A stretch of DNA of 64,000 nt, taken from assembly GCA_015832175.1 (NCBI GenBank), contig WJXW01000015.1:1426001-1490000 (forward strand). Reading direction: 5' to 3'. The notes under the pieces were generated by a model. It was not told where the DNA came from. It ran no database searches and saw only the letters and a list, made by a program, of their open reading frames with translations. Position numbers and translations under genes: made by a program. Positions 1 to 10,949 of this stretch are shown one piece after another (the stretch's first letter is position 1; each line of letters starts with the position of its first letter). Source of the DNA: Paraphaeosphaeria minitans (lineage: Eukaryota; Ascomycota; Dothideomycetes; Pleosporales; Didymosphaeriaceae).

Positions 1-953
1 AGAAGACTGCAGCCAAATCCTTCAAAGAATGGTGGGCTCAGCTCCCACCATTAGATGTCACTATCTTCTCAGATGGCTCTGAACAGTACACAAAGGAAGG
101 AGAAAAGCGGGTCACCTACGGCTACGCAGTGTATCAGAATGGAAGACAACTACAGAGCGGCCGCGGGTCACTACATCCTACCTCGCATGTGTTTGACGCG
201 GAGGTAGTCGGAGCGTGGAGAGGCCTCCAGCACACGATAAGACAACCAGCGCTTAGTACCCGCCGAATCTGGATGTGCGTAGACAGCACTTCAGTAATAT
301 GGGGCCTTAGAGGCGTCGCGCCTTCTACCTCTCAATGGGCCTTCCTAGCATGCCACGGCGCTATGGAGACACACGACGTCTCTATCAAATGGGCCCCTGG
401 ACACCTGGGTGTCGAGGGGAACGAGACGGCTGACAGACTAGCTAATCAGGAAGCCCAGCACCCATCGCCACCAACCGGGAAAGCTGCTGTGCCCACACTC
501 TCAGGCATCAAGTCAGTTGCTCGCAAAGTACTACGAAGCATACAACAGATTTGGTGGGCAGACAAGAAGACAAAACTCTCTAGATGGTATAAAAGCTGGG
601 AGCTGGACTACGCACCACGCCGCGGACCAGGAGAACTAGACCTACCCAGAGCTGTATTGGCTAGATTCCTATCTATCCGCTCTATGCACGGAGACTTTGC
701 CTGGTACCATCGGAAGTTCAATCACAACGACGCGAACCTCACCTGCTCATGCGGACGCGATAAGACGCCAGAGCACCTTGCGCTCTGCCGCAAGACCCTA
801 GGGGCCTTTGGCCGATGGCCGCTTCGACCACCCGCACTACCATCCAGCCGGGCTGACGGCCTGGCGTATACCGCGGCGCTGATAGGAGATCCAGAGGCCT
901 TCGAAGCCTTTACCCAGCTCACACAGTACTATACTAAGGTTTGTCCTCGGTAG
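1..953 (+). CDS. LINE (Tad1/I-like) reverse-transcriptase ORF, C-terminal RNase H part (5' truncated by window edge)
   Basis: The frame is open from base 3 to the TAG at 951-953, so the ORF enters from the left and no start is visible. The first residues carry an RNase H strand with its aspartate (TIFSDGSE). The glutamate follows in DAEVVGAW, the second aspartate in MCVDSTS and the last in NETADRLA, so all four catalytic acidic residues are present. Further on, the spacing CSCG-x5-EHLALC makes a CCHC zinc knuckle, as found at the C-terminus of fungal Tad1/I-type LINE ORF2 proteins. The product would degrade the RNA strand during target-primed reverse transcription. There is no stop and little sign of RIP, unlike the elements from 2.5 kb on, so this copy is young or escaped mutation. 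Family rank beyond non-LTR element is inference. Confidence 0.88.
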   Translation, partial: KTAAKSFKEWWAQLPPLDVTIFSDGSEQYTKEGEKRVTYGYAVYQNGRQLQSGRGSLHPTSHVFDAEVVGAWRGLQHTIRQPALSTRRIWMCVDSTSVIWGLRGVAPSTSQWAFLACHGAMETHDVSIKWAPGHLGVEGNETADRLANQEAQHPSPPTGKAAVPTLSGIKSVARKVLRSIQQIWWADKKTKLSRWYKSWELDYAPRRGPGELDLPRAVLARFLSIRSMHGDFAWYHRKFNHNDANLTCSCGRDKTPEHLALCRKTLGAFGRWPLRPPALPSSRADGLAYTAALIGDPEAFEAFTQLTQYYTKVCPR

Positions 954-1335
954 TCCTGCCCTGCACTAGCAACAACAACCCCACTGCACTTAGCCTAGCT
1001 GCATAATAGCTGCGACACTTCTTATCTTTCTACTTCTCTCTCCACCCTCTCCTTCTCACCCTCTTACTCTCTTCTCTACTGTAACGGCATAATAATGCCT
1101 TATAATATAAGGGACTCTCCCTGATGCACATACACGGCCTAGTCTCCCTAACTGGAAGGGGAGCTACAGCTTGAAATGGTAGCAATACCCGCATAGGCAA
1201 GAAATGCTTTCTAAGGTAGCGCGCTGGCACTGTAAATCCATAGCTTAGCACGTCTTATATGCCCCTCGGGAGGCGATATGGTGGACTTACTCCTCATCAT
1301 ACGGACGAAAAATGAATACCAACCAACCAACCAAC
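954..1335 (+). mobile_element. LINE copy 1: 3' UTR and (CCAA)n tail
   Basis: This segment follows the RNase H stop. It ends in a tetranucleotide tail of four to five CCAA/ACCA units at about 1314-1335, the type of end expected for a LINE that lacks poly(A). The last 200 bases (about 1140-1335) match 2347-2548 closely, so the two ends belong to related LINEs. The pogo relic begins directly after the tail. Confidence 0.8.
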
Positions 1336-1345
1336 CTCTCCAGCC

Positions 1346-1797
1346 AGCAAACAAGTGTTTGATCGATCTACGAAGGAGAAGGCAGGACGGAGCTATCGAT
1401 TACTCATCCTTGATGGCCATGGATCTCATCTCACGATGGATTTTATCGAATACTGCGATCGGAATAGAATCCTCCTTGCAGTATACCCCCCTCATTCAAC
1501 TCACACCCTCCAGCCGCTTGACGTCGTCATGTTCAAGCCATTCTCATCAGCCTACTCAAACCAGGTAGTTGTATTCATGGAGAGATGCCAGGGGCTCACA
1601 TCTATGAGCAAAAGAGACTTATATCCCATGTTTATAGCTGCCTGGGAGGCCTCGTTCAAGAAGGATACTATACTCAAGGCCTTTAAGGCCACTGGCCTCT
1701 CACCTCTCCAGCCAGCACCGAACATCAACTTTTCCAGGTCAGCGAAAGGTCGATTTCCATCGATTTTTCGTTCAAACACGACTCAAATGCCTTCTTA
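1346..1797 (+). pseudogene. pogo/Fot1-like DDE transposase, central catalytic fragment
   Basis: Translation from about 1355 gives a Tc1/mariner-superfamily (pogo, DDE_1) core. The strand LLILDGHGSH carries the second catalytic aspartate, then come a YCDRN segment, YPPHSTHTLQPLDV with the usual HxLQPLD signature, and the tail helix KAFKATGLSPLQP. The N-terminal HTH/CENP-B part and the first aspartate are missing, because the left side joins directly to a LINE tail at 1335. The fragment stops matching at about 1720, where LINE copy 2 begins. Its C-terminal continuation reappears at 2549-2900, so one transposon was split by a LINE insertion. There is little RIP in this part, in contrast to the C-terminal part. 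Confidence 0.8.
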
Positions 1798-2548
1798 AAT
1801 CTGTTTCCCAACGTCCTCTCTCCGCTGCGGGCGTTGTGGTAGGCGCGCTGCCCTATTTTGTCTTTTAGCTCTTTGTTGAGCTGAAATCTTTTTAAAATGG
1901 CCTGTGCGCTACTTAGATTATCACGTTTGGTTGAAGGCCACAACCACCGCTAAGATAAGGAGACAGCATTGCTACTCCCTGTTCTTGTAAGATATGGGCA
2001 CCTGCTAGGCCTAAATATAAAGGCTCTCTATGCGCAGAGCTACGGCACGATCTGATAGAGCACTGGCTCTTAACACGTAAAGAAGGCTGCTAGCAACGCC
2101 TTACTATACATAACCCTAGGGATAAAGAAGAAGGACAGGCCTGGCTCTGCCTTCCTACTACACCTATTTCCTCAGACATAGGCATGGCTAAGCCTAGTAT
2201 AAAGGCTCTCCTCGCGTAGAGCCACGGCTCCGATTCGACAGAGCACCAGCTCTCTACACCTACCTACTTTTTCCTACTATCTCTTATGGCGCTTAACCGC
2301 CTCTGAACACACATAAGGGAACCACCTTAATATATCTACACTGCTTAGTCTCCCCAACTGAACAGGGAGCTGTAGTTCTGAAATGGTAGTAATACCCGCG
2401 TAGGCAAGAAATGCTTTCTAAGGTAGTGTGTTAGCACTATAATTCTATAGCTTAGCACGTCGTATATGCCCTTCGGGAGGCGAGATGGTGGACTTAATCC
2501 TCATTAACTAGACGTAAAATGAATACTAACTAACCAACCAACCAAGCC
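1740..2548 (+). mobile_element. LINE copy 2: 5'-truncated 3' end with (CCAA)n tail
   Basis: The terminal 200 bases (2347-2548) align with 1140-1335 of copy 1, including the block GGCAAGAAATGCTTTCTAAG and the tail of ACTAACTAACCAACC type. The insertion splits the pogo relic: pogo sequence is upstream (to about 1720) and resumes right after the tail with CCACTTAATCCAGC, the expected continuation. The exact 5' junction cannot be seen. Sequence from 1740 to 1980 is unassigned. No coding potential is left. Confidence 0.65.
1993..2260 (+). repeat. Two imperfect direct repeats of about 80 bp inside the LINE 3' region
   Basis: Bases 1993-2075 and 2177-2260 share an ordered set of blocks: a GGCCTA-type start, AAAGGCTCTC, a GTAGAGC/GCAGAGC block with CACGGC, a GACAGAGCAC-like block and a final GCTCT..ACAC. 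The repeat period is about 184 bp. It probably belongs to the 3' UTR of LINE copy 2. Confidence 0.55.
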
Positions 2549-2926
2549 ACTTAATCCAGCGAGGATCCTTAATAAGTTTAATTAATTAACACCATCTAAT
2601 TAAGGAACACCTAATAGCTTAACGTTAGCCCTTGGCGCGTTAGAGTGGCGGAAAATAAATCGCCTACTAAGGGCTGTTGTTAATGTAGGAGTTAATAGGA
2701 AGGCTTAGCAGCTAAGCCTTCCTATCTACTATATTCCTATCTAAAATCAGCTTCTACAGGATGAGAATAAGGGCCTATAAGCTGCCCTATCTACTAAGAA
2801 ACGCAGGGCTAAAAGGGGTAGGCCTCTGCCTCTTAATTAGAGTAATAGCTATTATAGAGGAGCTGTTTTCTAGTCACCTTATAGCGTATAGAGGGCCTGT
2901 AAGCGTTAACACTAAGATAATCTAGA
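2549..2926 (+). pseudogene. pogo/Fot1-like transposase, C-terminal relic (RIP-affected)
   Basis: Allowing for stops, the plus strand reads as the tail of the same transposase: a PLNPARILNKFN-like segment just after the LINE tail, then a helical stretch, a DENKGL segment and the basic motif STKKRRAKRGRPL at about 2790-2840. Fot1/pogo proteins have this KKRRxRGK motif near their end. At least four stops interrupt it, most explained by C-to-T or G-to-A changes. The 211-bp solo LTR abuts its right side at 2927. Confidence 0.6.
2695..2725. repeat. Perfect 31-bp palindrome
   Basis: Two 15-bp arms, ATAGGAAGGCTTAGC and its exact complement, surround a single A at 2710. It lies inside the decayed pogo C-terminal relic and can form a perfect hairpin. 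Whether it is an original feature of the transposon or arose later is not known. Confidence 0.85.
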
Positions 2927-3137
2927 TGTCAAATAACAGAAGCCCTGTTCCCGTAACCAAAGCGAGGTGGCTGGCTCCCGAGGTGGGACAAGGAGCCTGC
3001 CGATGGGAGCAAGGGAGAACACAAGAACATAAAAACTCCTAAGACGCACGACGCGAAAACACAGAAACAATCAATCAATTTCATCAAATCCATTGTTCAA
3101 AATTCATCAGAATTCGCACAATACGTGAGATCTGACA
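2927..3137 (+). mobile_element. Solo LTR, 211 bp, clean copy (LTR-a)
   Basis: The unit starts with TGTCAAATAACAG and ends with GAGATCTGACA, giving TG..CA ends inside a 5-bp inverted repeat TGTCA/TGACA. It differs from the copy at 12023-12233 by a single base and shows no RIP mutations, although it sits at the edge of the RIP block. Flanking pentamers (CTAGA left, CCTAC right) do not match, so no target duplication is visible; recombination or loss of one flank is the likely reason. No internal region is attached. Confidence 0.88.
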
Positions 3138-4034
3138 CCTACACAGTAGGTTTTCTAGAGACAAGTCTAGGTTATTATCTACTATAATAGTTCTCTTCTA
3201 TTTTAGACGTAATATGCGTAGGTTATTAATAGCTAGCACTTAATCTATAAGTTATAGTGTTTATATACTAGGTTGGCTTACTTGCATTAACCAAAGGTGG
3301 CTTATTTCCTATTACTCGTTAATCCATGCAAATAGAGCTTTATAATAAGAGGCAAATAACTAATTTAAGGCTTACTTAAACTCTGGCTCGTGTTCTGTAA
3401 AGGCTAATAACGGCCAATAGTACAAGATAAATTGGGAAGCCCATCCAGAGATAATAATAGTAGTTAAGTGGAGTTATTTCTGCATAAAGCAGTAGTAGTA
3501 TTAGGGGCATAATTATAAAGGTTATTCGTCGCAACGGGAACCGCATAGGTAATATAGGCTTTTAGTGGGTAAGTTATAGTGGCTAAGGGGGTAGGCTTAG
3601 TATGAATACACATACCGCAGGTGCTTAATTCATCCCCAAATTTACTCTCACGCTAATGGGTAGTTAAAGGAGATAAGCTAGTCTTCTCGTGGCTACTAGG
3701 TCTATTAGGAGGTGTAGGGGTTACTAATACTTCTATAAGTGGCCTGGTAGAAGTAGAACCGCCCTACGCACATCGTATAGTAAGACTGTTACTAGGAATA
3801 GATTTACCTCCTTAAGTCTGGTTGAATATAGCGCGCGTATAAGTGCTGGTAGGACTGGGCACATCGTTTAATCTACTGCGAGAGGGAGAATTTGTTAAGG
3901 CGGTCCTACCTCTAGAAGATGTCACGGCTTAGTTACGCGCACTAAGGGGTAAAACGTAAGTATTAATAGAAACAGCTAAAGAGGAAATGTCTTTAGGGCT
4001 ATTTCTTAGCCTAGGGAAAGGTATATCTGTTAAT

Positions 4035-4365
4035 TCCTAGGCAAATATAGTCGTGTTATAGCAGGGTCGCTTTGTAATAGGGGCAGCTCTAGTGGGACAA
4101 TCGCCTTCTGTTCCCACTTACGAACCTTTAGTATTGGCTTTTTAATTTCTCGAATTATTTCCTTCCGCAACAGATTGTTTAAATATAACTATGCTATAGA
4201 AGGTGATAGGTTCAGCCCTTATTACGTTAGTTAATAACTATAACACTATTAGAATATCCTAAATTAATATAAAGGAGTTAATGGCATCACTATTAGTGTA
4301 AACCCACTATACGTAACTAATTGTCTTTTTAGCCTCTGTGGCTAATCATGTCTATACACCATCTT
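4035..4365 (+). repeat. RIP-mutated copy of a dispersed sequence (partner at 39948-40215)
   Basis: The blocks GGCAAATAT, TCGTGTTAT, GGGACAATCGCCTTCTGTTC and AAAGGAGTT occur in the same order here and at 39.9 kb. This copy has about 115 bases (roughly 4165-4280) that are missing from the other. Changes such as TGG to TAG and CCA to CTA point to RIP acting on this copy. What the sequence originally encoded was not recognised. Confidence 0.75.
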
Positions 4366-6344
4366 GTAGACCTGTTAATAAAGGTGAAATTTTAGTTAGA
4401 AAAAGGTTAGTAGATAACGCTGCCTTACACTTATATCTCTCTATTATAGAAGAGTTCTACACAATAGGTTTTAGTTAAATTTCTAGGTGCTAGTAATAGT
4501 CGTTTCCGGTCTGTGTTTTCGTCCTAAATCGTAGGATTATAGGTAGTTAGTAACCTGTCTAGCTCTTTATTACTGGAGTAGGAATTAATTATAGATTGAA
4601 TTAGCTTGTCTAGGTCCTTTATAAGGATTTGGGACGCTTCTTACACGGCGTTAGATATTTTTTATAATTTACGCTTAGGGAATTTCATAATACCACCACG
4701 TTCTGTTGCGCAAGACAGGCCTAAGCATATAGTAAATTTGTTAATTATTGGCCCATAACTACTAAAAAATATTCTCTATTTGTCTTAAGTCTAACGCTAA
4801 AGAGAACAATCTCTCCTACAGTAAGCCGTCTACTTATAGTTGTTATGTGGTTAATTAGTTTAATAGAAGGAATTTAAGGATGATACTAATAAGCTAATCT
4901 AATGTTACATATTCTAACTGTTTACTCTACATATAGTACATAATACTAAGTAGGAGGACAGTATACTAGACATGTGGTTAGCTTGTTCTAGGAGACACGA
5001 ATTAGTTCACAGTTTATGCAATACGAAATCTCGCAACGAGTCCCAAATGGAACGGGAATATAGGCTTACAGAGTTGGAGAACCACTTCTGTAATTGGGTT
5101 CCTGTTATTAAAAGTCGGGAACTCGTTTTCGGTACACCACGACATTATTCTATCTCCAAAATCACGATTTGGAAACACAACTACAATCTGAAAACCAGTA
5201 TTTCATTTTAAAATAAAAATTACGACTTTAGTATCTAAGATTAATTATTTCCAAAACTAATTTCCCGAAAGGTGTTGTTAGAAAGCGAACAATTCTAGAA
5301 TACTAGTAGTGTAATTTAAATCTAAGGTCTTAACCTTAAAAATAGACTCTTCTAAGCGCCTAGACAAATTAAGCCAGGTCACTGGGTTCTAATAACAACC
5401 TACGCTTAGTAGGTAGGACAGCTAATATTATACGCAGTACTATTGTTTATAGGAGTGCCTATACTTACTATATTATATAAATAAGAGTAATGAAAAGGCC
5501 AGTTGGCTAAGATTAGGGCGACAGCGCAACTTACGCTCTAGACATTAATAATTAGCTTATTCTCGGTGATATATTCGGTTTAATGTTGGAATTTAAATTG
5601 AAGTAAATATAAACAAATCCCCTGTTAACGTGACTCTTAGAATTTAATATATTAATTTTCGTTAAAATAGCGCTTGCCAAACAGAACCCACTTCTGGGAC
5701 GGGAACAGTATGTTAGAATTCGAAAAAACAAAGTCTAGAATCGCAATCTAGTTTTTAATAATGTATTTTTATTATACTGCGTATAATGGTTTTTAGCGAA
5801 TTTTGTTTCCATTTATACAAAGTGAAAATTAAGAAATTAGATACTTAAATTATAATTTCATTATTTAGGCTTAAGCTTACTGAGCGTTTCCTACACTTAC
5901 TACTACTATCCCTATAATTACTTAGCTTAGAGACGCAGCTGGGTCGCAATCTTTAGATTCTATAATTAAAAAGTGTAAAAAGGCAAAACGAGGTTTAATT
6001 CTATAAACAACCTTATTAGAGTTATAAGAAGTGAGGCTACATACTACTCTTAAAGCCTAAGGCGTTAGTTTCTAAATTAGCTAACTTAGTCCTAGCTTCT
6101 TACACCTCTGTTTCTAACGCCCTATCTATTATAATCCAATCTACCTAAGCGCTTATAACGACCTAATTAATATTATTTCTAAGGGATTGGCTAAGTTTAA
6201 TTTTCTAATCGAAATTCGAGTTTTAAAGATCCACATTTTAAAACTAGATTTTGTTAGGATCTGAGACTCTAACGATGGCTCACCGCCGGTTTTATACCTA
6301 GGAGGGCGCGTATTAGGGATCTAACATAGGTTATACGCTAACTA

Positions 6345-6475
6345 TGTCCTAAACAAAGGAATTATGTAATTACTCTCTATAGAGCGATAAAGTGCTCTCT
6401 ATAGAGTAGTTACGTAACCGCTCTCTATAGAGCGCTCCCCACAGAGCGGGATTCCTTTGGTATATAGGAACGCAA
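6345..6475. repeat. Hairpin-forming element with repeated CTCTCTATAGAG cores
   Basis: Outer arms CAAAGGAAT (about 6355) and ATTCCTTTGG (about 6450) are inverted. Between them the palindromic core CTCTATAGAG occurs three times (about 6379, 6398 and 6422), followed by a degenerate fourth version, and GTAATTACTC faces GAGTAGTTAC. The arrangement resembles a small foldback or MITE-like element. No coding content is present. Confidence 0.55.
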
Positions 6476-6849
6476 GAATAGACTCTCCATACTTATGTTT
6501 AACCTGTTCATTAATCTATTGTTTAGATTACACTTAGGCCATATTATTAACTCGTTACACTTCGCAAGATACTACTATATTAATAAGACCCCTTAATCTT
6601 TGTAAGTACTCCTGCCTAAGAACTAACCTTAACCCTTTAGGACTAGCTACCCTCTTTGATTTATCATCTTAAACACCCTTAATATAAGTACTTCACGAAC
6701 TCCTACTTCTTTAATCGCTTTGGCTACTACTAATAGAACTACACTAATTAGCGATACCTGTAATAAGGTAGTAAAACCCGACTTATATAATAGTAACTGT
6801 GTTAAGCCTAACACCTAGCTCTTATAGCTTAACCTATACTTCTACTTCT

Positions 6850-7580
6850 CTAGAGGAGAATAGGAAGATAAGGACAAGGTCTTGCTCGCAGCCATATATA
6901 TAAAAGGACAAGCCGCTAAGTAGATTAACCTATACGTTACAACGTACCTCGCAGAAGAGAATAATAATATAACTAAGTTAATAAAGTTATTAAAGACTAA
7001 ACTACCTTCTATTCCTAACTAACCAGTTGTTTAGAGTTGTAAATAAGTTACTAATCGCTGAATAATAAATCTAGGACCTTAAACAGACCATGTTAGCAGC
7101 TAAGTATATAGCAGCTTTTTAACACTATGTAGTACAGCTTAACTAGGGTAACAACGCCCTAAAGATAATATATAGACAAGGCCTTAAGAGGTTTGTTAGA
7201 GAAGAACTCCTACGTAGCAGAGGAATAACACCTACCTTAAAGGACCTATACAAAGAATCTATTTAGATTAACGCGAATTAGCATAACTTAAACTCAGAAT
7301 TTTAATATAACTCTTATGCACAACTAAGCTATAGACTCTACGTAATATGATTAACTACTGTGCCATCCTAAACACGTCACGAAGGAGAGACTTCTACAGA
7401 CTCTAGCCTATAGAAGGAATCTAATATAATATTATAACTAAGGGAAGAGGAAAAGGAAGAGGATAAGGCTCCTATAAGCCTAATTTACGTGTCTCTAATA
7501 GAAGTTGATTAAAGACGACTAAAATACGCGAATGTTTTATATATAGTCAACTAGGCCATATTGCCAGGAACTATAAATTA
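6850..7580 (+). pseudogene. gypsy gag relic with zinc knuckle
   Basis: The reading IYIKGQAAK (stop) INLYVTTYL near 6895 and YRQGLKRFVREELL near 7170 matches retrotransposon gag domains. Near 7533-7577 the segment C-F-I-Y-S-Q-L-G-H-I-A-R-N-Y-K corresponds to a CCHC knuckle in which the second and fourth cysteines have become tyrosine (TGT/TGC to TAT), as RIP would do. Many stops; no function is possible. Confidence 0.7.
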
Positions 7581-8763
7581 AAGAATAAGGTCCACTAGAC
7601 TGCGCAGTTAAATGTACTATACGTTAAAAGTGTAGAAGTAACTAACACATTATAGGAGGTAGTAACCACTAGGTAAACTTAACATTAAGGATTAGGAATC
7701 TAACTAATTGGATTTTCCTAACTCACGACTATACAAAGACCCAGACAATAACTCGGACGTATACCTTAATATAGACAAAGAGTTAGACGTAGTAGAGATA
7801 CTAAAGTTTCTCACACCTCACCCACAGGCTAGATACAGCCAGGATAACCTAATAATACCTAATTACACACCAGAACCCAGATTACAATAGGATACCCTAG
7901 ATGTATAGTAATTTTTGCAACTACACTAACCCTAAGACAGAGACTTAACTTATAGAATAATAATGCACGAGAATAGTACACACTAACCTTTTACATTTAA
8001 ACTATAAGGAAGAAGCAAGATCTTATAGTAAGAGAGATGTTAGACATAATATGCCTACTAATATTAGCTAAAGGGAAAAATTTATCTAAATAAGGAACTA
8101 AACTACGCACCTAAGTACGACCTGGACTACTATAACCCTACACATATATCCATTTCCTAGATATACTATAATGAAGATATGTGCGCAATACATTACTAAG
8201 TAAAGGAAGAAAGTAATAGGTAACTACGACGTAAACTATAATACTAATGGTAGTGGTATAATTGCCCTATTATAGTATGCGACGAGCACCTATAGGATAA
8301 ACGCGAAAATAATTAGTTTTCTCACTATAACGCTAATAGAAATAAATATGCTTTATGCTTATTAATAGAATATATACATAACCCTACTAGTACACGTGCT
8401 TACATCTAGACTATACAACACATATAAACTTAAAATACGTAAATAGATTTATAAACACGCCAAAATAATAAGTCCACTTTGTTAAATTTAAACTAGTTAG
8501 GAAAAACAGCGGTAAAACATCCTAAGAATAAACTAATAATAGCCTAAGGGATAGATACTCTAGAGACGAGCGTTATAGACGACGGCACAGAGTAAAGACG
8601 GTAGGCAGAGAAAGCTAAATACGAAATTACTTTACACCTAACGTATATAATATAGACATGTCTTTTTAAGACCTATGCTTAAGCGAGAGGAAGTCTTTAT
8701 TAAATTAAATGCTATATATAGCATAGTATTAATTAAGCTACTAGTTTAGCTTAAAAGAATACA

Positions 8764-8955
8764 GACACAAGCTTTTATAAACTTAGGGGCCGGAAAGAAC
8801 TTTATCTCACATAAGACAGCACAGAAAGCAGGACTTACTATATTAGATAAGAAGGAACCTTACACTATTTATTTTATAAATAGAACCCCCATACCTAAGA
8901 CGCCTCGAATTACCTACAAGGTTACGACTATACTAGAAGTCTAAGGACATAAGAA
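8764..8955 (+). pseudogene. gypsy aspartic protease relic
   Basis: The open stretch of about 60 codons reads FINLGAGKNFIS, where the usual active site is (I/V)DSGA followed by x-NFIS. The catalytic aspartate is asparagine and the serine is leucine, both explained by single G-to-A or C-to-T changes. A stop follows LEV at 8942. It lies upstream of RT, as expected for gypsy. Confidence 0.72.
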
Positions 8956-9346
8956 AAGAAATTATCCTTAATGTCTTAAAGGGATCCACACATAATATTA
9001 TACTAGAATTACCTTAGTTAAGGATACACAACCCACATATTAACTAGGGTTTAAGAAAAATATCCTTTAAACGCTGTAAATGTGCATTATAAGCTATGCC
9101 CACGCACTAATAGTTACTAATAGTGGATAAGGGAGTTATTAACAATATAATACCGCGTTAGAAAGATAATAAACTAAAAGCTACCTTAGCAGACGCTAGT
9201 AGGAACTACTAGGTTAAGAAGCGTAAGAAGGAGAACGACAGCACACCCCTTACCTTACTAAGAGAGTATAGGAAATAGACACACATGTTTATGGAAAAAG
9301 AAGGAAAAGTAAACCTACCAGAACATTAACCCTAGAATCTTATAAT

Positions 9347-9557
9347 TGTTAGATCTCACGTATTGTGCGAATTCTAATGAATTTTAAATAATGAATTTAA
9401 TGAAATTAACTAATTGTGTCTGTGTTTTTGTGTTGTACGTCTTAGGAGTTTTTATATTCTTGTGTTCTCCCTTACTCTTATCGGTAGGCTCCTTGTCCCA
9501 CCTTAGGATCAAGCCACCTCGCCTTGGTCACGAGAACAGGGCTTCTGTTATTTAATA
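9347..9557 (-). mobile_element. Solo LTR, 211 bp, RIP-mutated, inverted and nested (LTR-b)
   Basis: This is the reverse complement of the clean LTR family: it starts TGTTAGATCTCACG (clean: TGTCAGATCTCACG) and ends CTTCTGTTATTTAATA (clean: ..TTTGACA). Length is again 211 bp. The pentamer ATAAT flanks it on both sides (9342-9346 and 9558-9562), a perfect target-site duplication. It therefore inserted into the gypsy element, between protease and RT, lost its body by LTR-LTR recombination, and was then RIP-mutated. Confidence 0.9.
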
Positions 9558-9587
9558 ATAATAGACCTAGAAAAAGTGAAGACGCCA

Positions 9588-10800
9588 CCCTTTAGACCAC
9601 TATATAGTACGATAGAAGAAGAACTTCTTAAAGAACGTGATTTTATTAAGCCAAATCTTAGGAAATGATATATATAACTATTAAAGTTACTAGTAGTAAG
9701 CCCTTTTATATTTATTAAGAAAAAGGATAGATTAGATAGACCATGCGTTAACTACTAACAACTTAACAACATAATAATAAAAAACTAATATCCACTACTA
9801 AATATTACAGAGTTACAAGATTAACTATCTTAAGCTAAGATATTTATAATAATGGATCTAAGAGATAGTTACCACCTTATACGAATTAAGCAAGGTGAAG
9901 AATGGAAAACAGCATTTTAATTACGCTACAGACGATTTAAATACAAAGTTATACCTTTTAGACTTACAAACGCACTAGTGGCTTTTATGGCACTTATTAA
10001 TAACGTATTCTATAAATATCTAGACATATCTGTTATCGCGTATATAGACGATATTCTTGTTTTTCTAAAAACAAATCCGACCACACTAAGCATATATAGA
10101 TAGTACTAGAAACACTAGACAAAGTATGCCTTCGCATTAAATCTAAGAAATATAAGTTTAACGTTAAATAACTTAAATTTCTAGAACACATCATTACCAT
10201 GGAAGAAACTGAGATGGCACTAAGTAAAATTAAATATATTAAGAACTGGCTAATACTAAAGATAGCTAAGAACATCCAAGAATTCTAAGGATTTTGTAGA
10301 TTTAACTAACAGTTTATCTAAGACTACATAAAGGTTACGATACCTTTAATAAACCTTATAAAGAAGGACGTACCTTTTAAATAGATAAGAAAGTATAGAA
10401 TGTTATTCTAACTCCTTAAGACAGCATGTATTATAGAACCTATCCTTGTTTATTTTAGAAGCGATAAATCACTACGCTTTAAAACGGACGCTAGTAATCT
10501 CGCGCTAGGCGCCTACGGCAAATAAGAATATAATAGTAAATAGCATCCAATTGCCTACTACTTATATAAATTTAATAACGCCAAATCACGATACAACGTA
10601 CATAATAAAGAACTCTACGCTATTGTTAAAGCCTTAAAGCACTAGAGGATTTACGCACTTAGTTATTTAACGCTACAAATCTATATAGATTATAAAAACC
10701 TCCTATGGTTCACGATAAAAAAGGAACTTACGCTAAGACAATAAAGATGGTCGCAGACCACTAGGTAGTATAACTTTATAGTTATCTATATAGTAGGAAA
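9588..10800 (+). pseudogene. gypsy reverse transcriptase and RNase H relic
   Basis: From 9588 the reading PLYSTIEEELL, a KKKDRLDRPCVNY segment, MDLRDSYHLIRIKQGEEWKT and VIAYIDDILVF (about 10033-10065) gives the RT domain with a YIDD catalytic box. RNase H follows with FKTDASNLALGAYGK near 10480 and YNVHNKELYAIVKALK near 10590. Stops are frequent, mostly TAG or TAA at former Trp, Gln or Arg codons. The order and motifs fit Ty3/gypsy. Confidence 0.85.
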
Positions 10801-10949
10801 AGAAAATGGCAGAGGAGACGCTCTTAGCCAATAAAGCGATCTAGTAGGTGAATAAGTAAAAACTTTCTCGGTAATCCTTTGCAAAGCTAAAGATGGATCT
10901 CTAGAACTAACAGTAGAACTAAATTAACTTTTAGTAATTAACTCAGAAG

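Noticed and set aside
4972..7890. ORFs at 4972-5211 and 7708-7890 as genes
   Set aside because: They are chance open stretches in the RIP block without family similarity; the second lies within the gypsy region.
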